Assembly: GCF_900112005.1 (NCBI RefSeq)
Contig: NZ_FOKK01000001.1
Coordinates: forward strand, 372,001-436,000
Direction of reading: 5' to 3'
Length of the DNA stretch: 64,000 bases
DNA from: Algoriphagus aquimarinus
GTDB lineage: Bacteria > Bacteroidota > Bacteroidia > Cytophagales > Cyclobacteriaceae
Under the pieces are notes generated by a model, which did not search any database, was not told the origin of the DNA, and saw nothing but the letters and a program-made list of their open reading frames with translations. A program made the translations under genes and the position numbers. Shown here one piece after another: positions 60,814 through 64,000 of the stretch; positions within the stretch are counted from its first letter, which is position 1; each line of letters starts with the position of its first letter.

Positions 60814-60835
60814 GCCTCTCGGATGAGAGGCCTAT
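60803..60835. terminator. Bidirectional terminator at a stop codon
   Basis: ATAGGCCTCTC-GGAT-GAGAGGCCTAT: 11-bp perfect stem (60810-60820 and 60825-60835) that includes the TAG stop of the preceding gene. On the minus strand it is followed by seven T, so it should stop yjjX transcripts efficiently. Confidence 0.85.
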
Positions 60836-61013
60836 AGTTACTTAATGATAGGGGTGATTCAAGCAACTTCTACTTCTGTCGATTTCTAAAGGGCATTGTA
60901 ATATTCTTAGCCTTTTGGATAAATCAAAGTTTTAAATTTCAATTATTCAATGATAATCAAATTTTTTTCGAATAAAAGACACTTAAGTGAAAAAATTGCA
61001 AAAATTAGGCTCC

Positions 61014-61580
61014 TTAAAATAACTCTTCATTCAAAAATGGAATCAAAGCCAATATAATTGCTTGATTATAATAGGTTTGTCTAGTTATTGCCCCGTGGGT
61101 GAGAATTCCTACAGATCCGCCACATTGCTTAGAATTTTCTTGGGCAAAAAACTGATCATCAGCTGCACCAAGTTCCATACCTGAGTGGATTAAGTCAGCA
61201 ATAGCTTTTGGAAGGTAGAATGTTCCAGTTTTCGCTTTGCCTTGAAGACCCGATTTATTTTCTATATAGATCCAGGCAAAGGCATACATCCCGCGGACAT
61301 CTTCACCAACGCCCCCTTCTATTCCTACCCAATAATCTGCTTCGGGGAAAGATTTTTTGGCATTGATTACTCGGTTTCTTGCACCTAAATAAGTCTCTTC
61401 ATCACCTTTTGGTTGATCAGATACTTGTGAAGCAGCAGTGATTCCGTTTACGACAAATCCTTTGTGGAATGCTTCAGTAAATGCCGACTCAGTGCAGGCG
61501 ACTTTAACAGGGTTTTTACTACCAACAATTATTAATGACTTTTCTGAAGTCTGGAAATTCTCTCTTTTGGGGAAATTCAT
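61014..61580 (-). CDS. yjjX: Inosine/xanthosine triphosphatase YjjX
   Basis: 188 residues. SLIIVGSKNPVKVACTESAF matches the YjjX N-terminal nucleotide loop (GTxNPxK), and YWVGIEGGVGEDVRGMYAFAW the conserved core GIExGV; SGVGLLTxG is represented by GGSVGILTHG. It hydrolyses noncanonical ITP and XTP to keep them out of nucleic acids. It is 24 bp downstream of yebC on the same strand and probably in its operon. Confidence 0.9.
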   Translation of the reverse strand: MNFPKRENFQTSEKSLIIVGSKNPVKVACTESAFTEAFHKGFVVNGITAASQVSDQPKGDEETYLGARNRVINAKKSFPEADYWVGIEGGVGEDVRGMYAFAWIYIENKSGLQGKAKTGTFYLPKAIADLIHSGMELGAADDQFFAQENSKQCGGSVGILTHGAITRQTYYNQAIILALIPFLNEELF

Positions 61581-61604
61581 AGAATAAAAAAACCTAGGGG
61601 ATGC

Positions 61605-62312
61605 CTAGGCCATGTTTGTGAAAATTTGATTTACATCTTCGTCTTCTTCCATTTTTTCGATCATCTTATTGATGATCTCCTCCTGCTCTTCATCGAGTTC
61701 GGTAAGTGTAGAAGGGAAGCGCTGAAAATCTGCGCTGATTACGTCTATATGTTTTTCTTCAAGTGCTTTTTGCATGGTACCGAAGTCCTCAAATTCAGTG
61801 TAAACGAAGATTTCACCTTCATTCTCATCAATATCAACTAGACCGAAATCAATTAATTCGAACTCCAGTTCTTCCAAGTCATATTCGCCTTTTGCAAAGC
61901 GAAAAACGGCTTTTCGATCAAACATAAATACAACTGAACCCGAAGTTCCCAGTGATCCACCCGCTTTAGAGAAGTAACTTCTTACGTTAGCTACTGTTCT
62001 ATTGATGTTGTCAGTAGATGTTTCCACTACGACAGCGATACCATAAGGGCCATAACCTTCGTAAACTACTTCTTCGTAATCTTTCTCGTCTTTATTTGAG
62101 GCGCGTTTGATTGCTGCTTCGATTCTATCCTTAGGCATTTGAGCACCTTTGGCATTCTGGATTATAGTTCGAAGCCTGGGGTTAGATGCGGGGTCGGGAC
62201 CGGCCGATTTTACCGCCATTACGATTTCTTTCCCTAGACGCGTAAAAACTTTGGACATTTTGTCCCAACGCTTGAATTTTCTCTCTTTTCTGAATTCAAA
62301 AGCTCTTCCCAT
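61605..62312 (-). CDS. yebC: YebC/PmpR-family protein
   Basis: 235 residues, the usual YebC length. The N-terminus MGRAFEFRKERKFKRWDKMSK is the basic helix typical of the family; NPRLRTIIQNAKGAQMPKD and YEGYGPYGIAVVVET are signature segments. The family binds DNA or, as recent work suggests, helps ribosomes past difficult peptide sequences (poly-Pro); which role applies here cannot be read from the sequence. It is divergent from ndh across 145 bp. Confidence 0.95.
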   Translation of the reverse strand: MGRAFEFRKERKFKRWDKMSKVFTRLGKEIVMAVKSAGPDPASNPRLRTIIQNAKGAQMPKDRIEAAIKRASNKDEKDYEEVVYEGYGPYGIAVVVETSTDNINRTVANVRSYFSKAGGSLGTSGSVVFMFDRKAVFRFAKGEYDLEELEFELIDFGLVDIDENEGEIFVYTEFEDFGTMQKALEEKHIDVISADFQRFPSTLTELDEEQEEIINKMIEKMEEDEDVNQIFTNMA

Positions 62313-62457
62313 GATTATAAATATTAGGGTGGTAAAATTAGCAATTCTTTTGGTTTGGCTAGAATTAGAACTATTCTATGTCTAGATTTTGTTGGAAAGT
62401 GTGCCATTTTTATAGTGACATTTTTCTAATTCAACTCGACTAAAAAACATTTCAAGT

Positions 62458-63789
62458 ATGTCGGAATTTCTCTCTACCCCTCTTCCAAATATTCCCAAAT
62501 CAGATTTACCAAAAGTAGTAATTGTAGGCGCAGGTTTTGGCGGCTTAAAGCTTGCTATGAATTTGATGAATAAGAAGTTTCAGGTGATTTTGTTGGACAA
62601 GCATAATTATCATCAGTTTCAGCCACTATTTTATCAAGTTGCTACTGCTGGATTGGAGCCTAGCGCTATTTCATTTCCGCTTCGAAAGATTTTTCACGGA
62701 TCAAAGAATGTGACTTTCCGAATGACTCGAGTTAATCATTTTGATCCAAATATCAAGCGTATCTATACAGATATGGGCTATATAGATTATACCTATCTAG
62801 TAATGGCTATGGGAGCAGACACTAATTATTTTGGTTCCAAGAGTATAGAAGAATCTGCTTCTCCGATGAAGACTGTATCAGAAGCGCTTTACATACGTAA
62901 TAAGATAATTTCGAATTATGAACGTGCTATAAATATTGAGAAAGCAGAAGATCGTAAATCTCTAATGAATATGGTAATCGTGGGCGGAGGTCCTACAGGT
63001 GTAGAATTAGCTGGTGCAATGGCGGATCTAAGAAATACGGTGTTGCCAAAGGATTATCCTGAGCTGAATTTCCACAACATGAAGATTGTACTCATAGAGG
63101 CTGGCCCAGAATTGCTCGGAGCGATGTCCAAGGAATCTAAGGAGAGCGCTTTAAAATACCTTCAGGATCTAGGAGTGGAAGTGATGCTGAATACTATGGT
63201 AAAAAATTACGATGGTAATGAAGTACTACTTGCAGACAATGAACCTATTCAAACTCAGACGTTGCTTTGGGCTGCGGGAATTAAACCAAACAGGATTGGA
63301 GGGCTGGAAGATGCTAATTATGCGCCAAATGGAAGATTATACGTCGATGACTTTTCTGAAGTTAAAGGCTGTCCCGATGTCTACGCACTTGGAGATATCA
63401 GTTTGATGACGCAAGAAGCTTATCCAAAGGGGCATCCGCAGGTAGCGCAAGTTGCAATTCAGCAGGCGGTTTGTCTTGCGCATAATCTTCATAATATGGA
63501 GGAAGGGAAAGAGAAGAGAGTTTTTAATTATAAGGACTTAGGATCTATGGCAACTGTAGGAAGAAAACTCGCTGTGGTCGATTTACCATTTATTAAGTTT
63601 CAAGGTATATTGGCTTGGTTTACCTGGCTTTTTGTCCATTTGATGGCAATTCTTGGAGTGAAGAATAAGGTTTTCATTTTCTTAGATTGGTCATGGAACT
63701 ACCTAAGTTTTGACCCAAGCTTAAGGTTGTTGATTAAGCCGAAGGCGGTAAGAGCTAGCGAGCGGAAGGAGCTGACAGAGGAGAGATAG
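62458..63789 (+). CDS. ndh: Type II NADH:quinone oxidoreductase (NDH-2)
   Basis: 443 residues. VVIVGAGFGGLKLAMNL (about 21-37) binds FAD and MVIVGGGPTGVELAGAMADL (about 172-191) NADH; LLWAAGIKPN and YALGDISLM complete the two-Rossmann plan. The C-terminus has a hydrophobic helix (LAWFTWLFVHLMAILGV) that ties the enzyme to the membrane, as in other Bacteroidota NDH-2. It feeds NADH electrons to menaquinone without pumping protons. It is a single gene with a 145-bp promoter region shared with the divergent yebC. Confidence 0.93.
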   Translation: MSEFLSTPLPNIPKSDLPKVVIVGAGFGGLKLAMNLMNKKFQVILLDKHNYHQFQPLFYQVATAGLEPSAISFPLRKIFHGSKNVTFRMTRVNHFDPNIKRIYTDMGYIDYTYLVMAMGADTNYFGSKSIEESASPMKTVSEALYIRNKIISNYERAINIEKAEDRKSLMNMVIVGGGPTGVELAGAMADLRNTVLPKDYPELNFHNMKIVLIEAGPELLGAMSKESKESALKYLQDLGVEVMLNTMVKNYDGNEVLLADNEPIQTQTLLWAAGIKPNRIGGLEDANYAPNGRLYVDDFSEVKGCPDVYALGDISLMTQEAYPKGHPQVAQVAIQQAVCLAHNLHNMEEGKEKRVFNYKDLGSMATVGRKLAVVDLPFIKFQGILAWFTWLFVHLMAILGVKNKVFIFLDWSWNYLSFDPSLRLLIKPKAVRASERKELTEER

Positions 63790-63883
63790 TCTATTTGGAT
63801 TTGTTAACAAAAACTATTTTAAGTCAGATTAAACTGATATGCCTAAGTTCTGTCTAATCCATATAACTTTAAAAACGAAACAC

Positions 63884-64000
63884 ATGAAAAAATGGATTTT
63901 CGCTGCAGGCTTGATGGTAATGGTCAGTCTGAGCACTTTTGCACAAAGAAATGGCGGACAAAGACAAAGCGCTGAAGAAAGAGCTAAAATGAATACTGAG
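63884..64000 (+). CDS. Small secreted protein, 3' end outside the window (DUF4890/Spy-like)
   Basis: Only the first 39 codons are present. MKKWIFAAGLMVMVSLSTFAQ is a signal peptide with cleavage after FAQ; the mature start RNGGQRQSAEERAKMNTE is charged and helix-forming, like the DUF4890 proteins (Spy/LTXXQ type chaperone-like repeats) that are common in Bacteroidota. The family call rests on this short stretch only. Confidence 0.5.
   Translation, partial: MKKWIFAAGLMVMVSLSTFAQRNGGQRQSAEERAKMNTE

Overview
The window looks like a chromosomal segment of a member of the phylum Bacteroidota, most likely order Cytophagales (Cyclobacteriaceae, Algoriphagus-like). This is an inference from gene content: many lipoproteins with a signal-peptidase II cysteine, a fused MoaC-MoaB protein, a TonB-dependent receptor of the CarboxypepD_reg/OMP_b-brl type, a DUF4783 gene beside nadC, DUF3857 genes, a six-bladed beta-propeller lipoprotein, and few Shine-Dalgarno sequences. 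I found no rRNA, tRNA, CRISPR array, prophage or intact insertion sequence.

Layout. 1-5214: molybdenum cofactor (Moco) cluster on the + strand (mobA 3' end, SUMT, moaD, moeB-rhodanese, moaE, moaCB, moaA). 5215-6870: disturbed stretch with a second copy of the moaA tail, copies of a short intergenic repeat, two small lipoproteins and the remnant of an HTH regulator. 6874-9503: MoxR-like ATPase plus VWA protein. 9800-10622: ribbon-helix-helix protein plus lipoprotein. 10827-24887: housekeeping genes (queG, corA, nadC, gpmI, amidase, polA, radA). 24972-30644: minus-strand accessory genes (lipoprotein that looks like a glycosidase without its catalytic domain, YdjC-like deacetylase, two small membrane paralogues, class-A beta-lactamase-like hydrolase, KBL-like aminotransferase, VOC protein). 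30705-32214: patatin and methyltransferase. 32239-35452: two-gene minus-strand operon for a GNAT-like protein and a stand-alone adenylation-carrier-thioesterase protein, the best candidate for an undescribed small-molecule pathway. 35673-46449: transport, deoC, two unrelated phosphate-transporter-like genes in divergent orientation, tadA, superoxide dismutase, TonB receptor, beta-propeller. 47208-54974: four consecutive DUF3857/transglutaminase-like genes, of which only the first keeps the catalytic residues. 55040-64000: methyltransferase, mtgA, a 440-bp spacer with a cluster of DnaA boxes, ClC channel, M28 peptidase, yjjX, yebC, ndh and the start of a small secreted protein.

How genes work together. 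The Moco genes give nearly the whole route from GTP to molybdopterin: MoaA/MoaC make cPMP, MoaD/MoaE with MoeB make molybdopterin, the MoaB domain adenylates it, and MobA would make the guanine dinucleotide form. SUMT in the same cluster suggests a nearby siroheme- and Mo-dependent process such as nitrate assimilation, lying upstream outside the window. The strongest items for a second look are the DnaA-box cluster (56790-56948), the moaA tail duplication whose copies differ only at synonymous sites, the A-T-TE/GNAT operon and the DUF3857 array.
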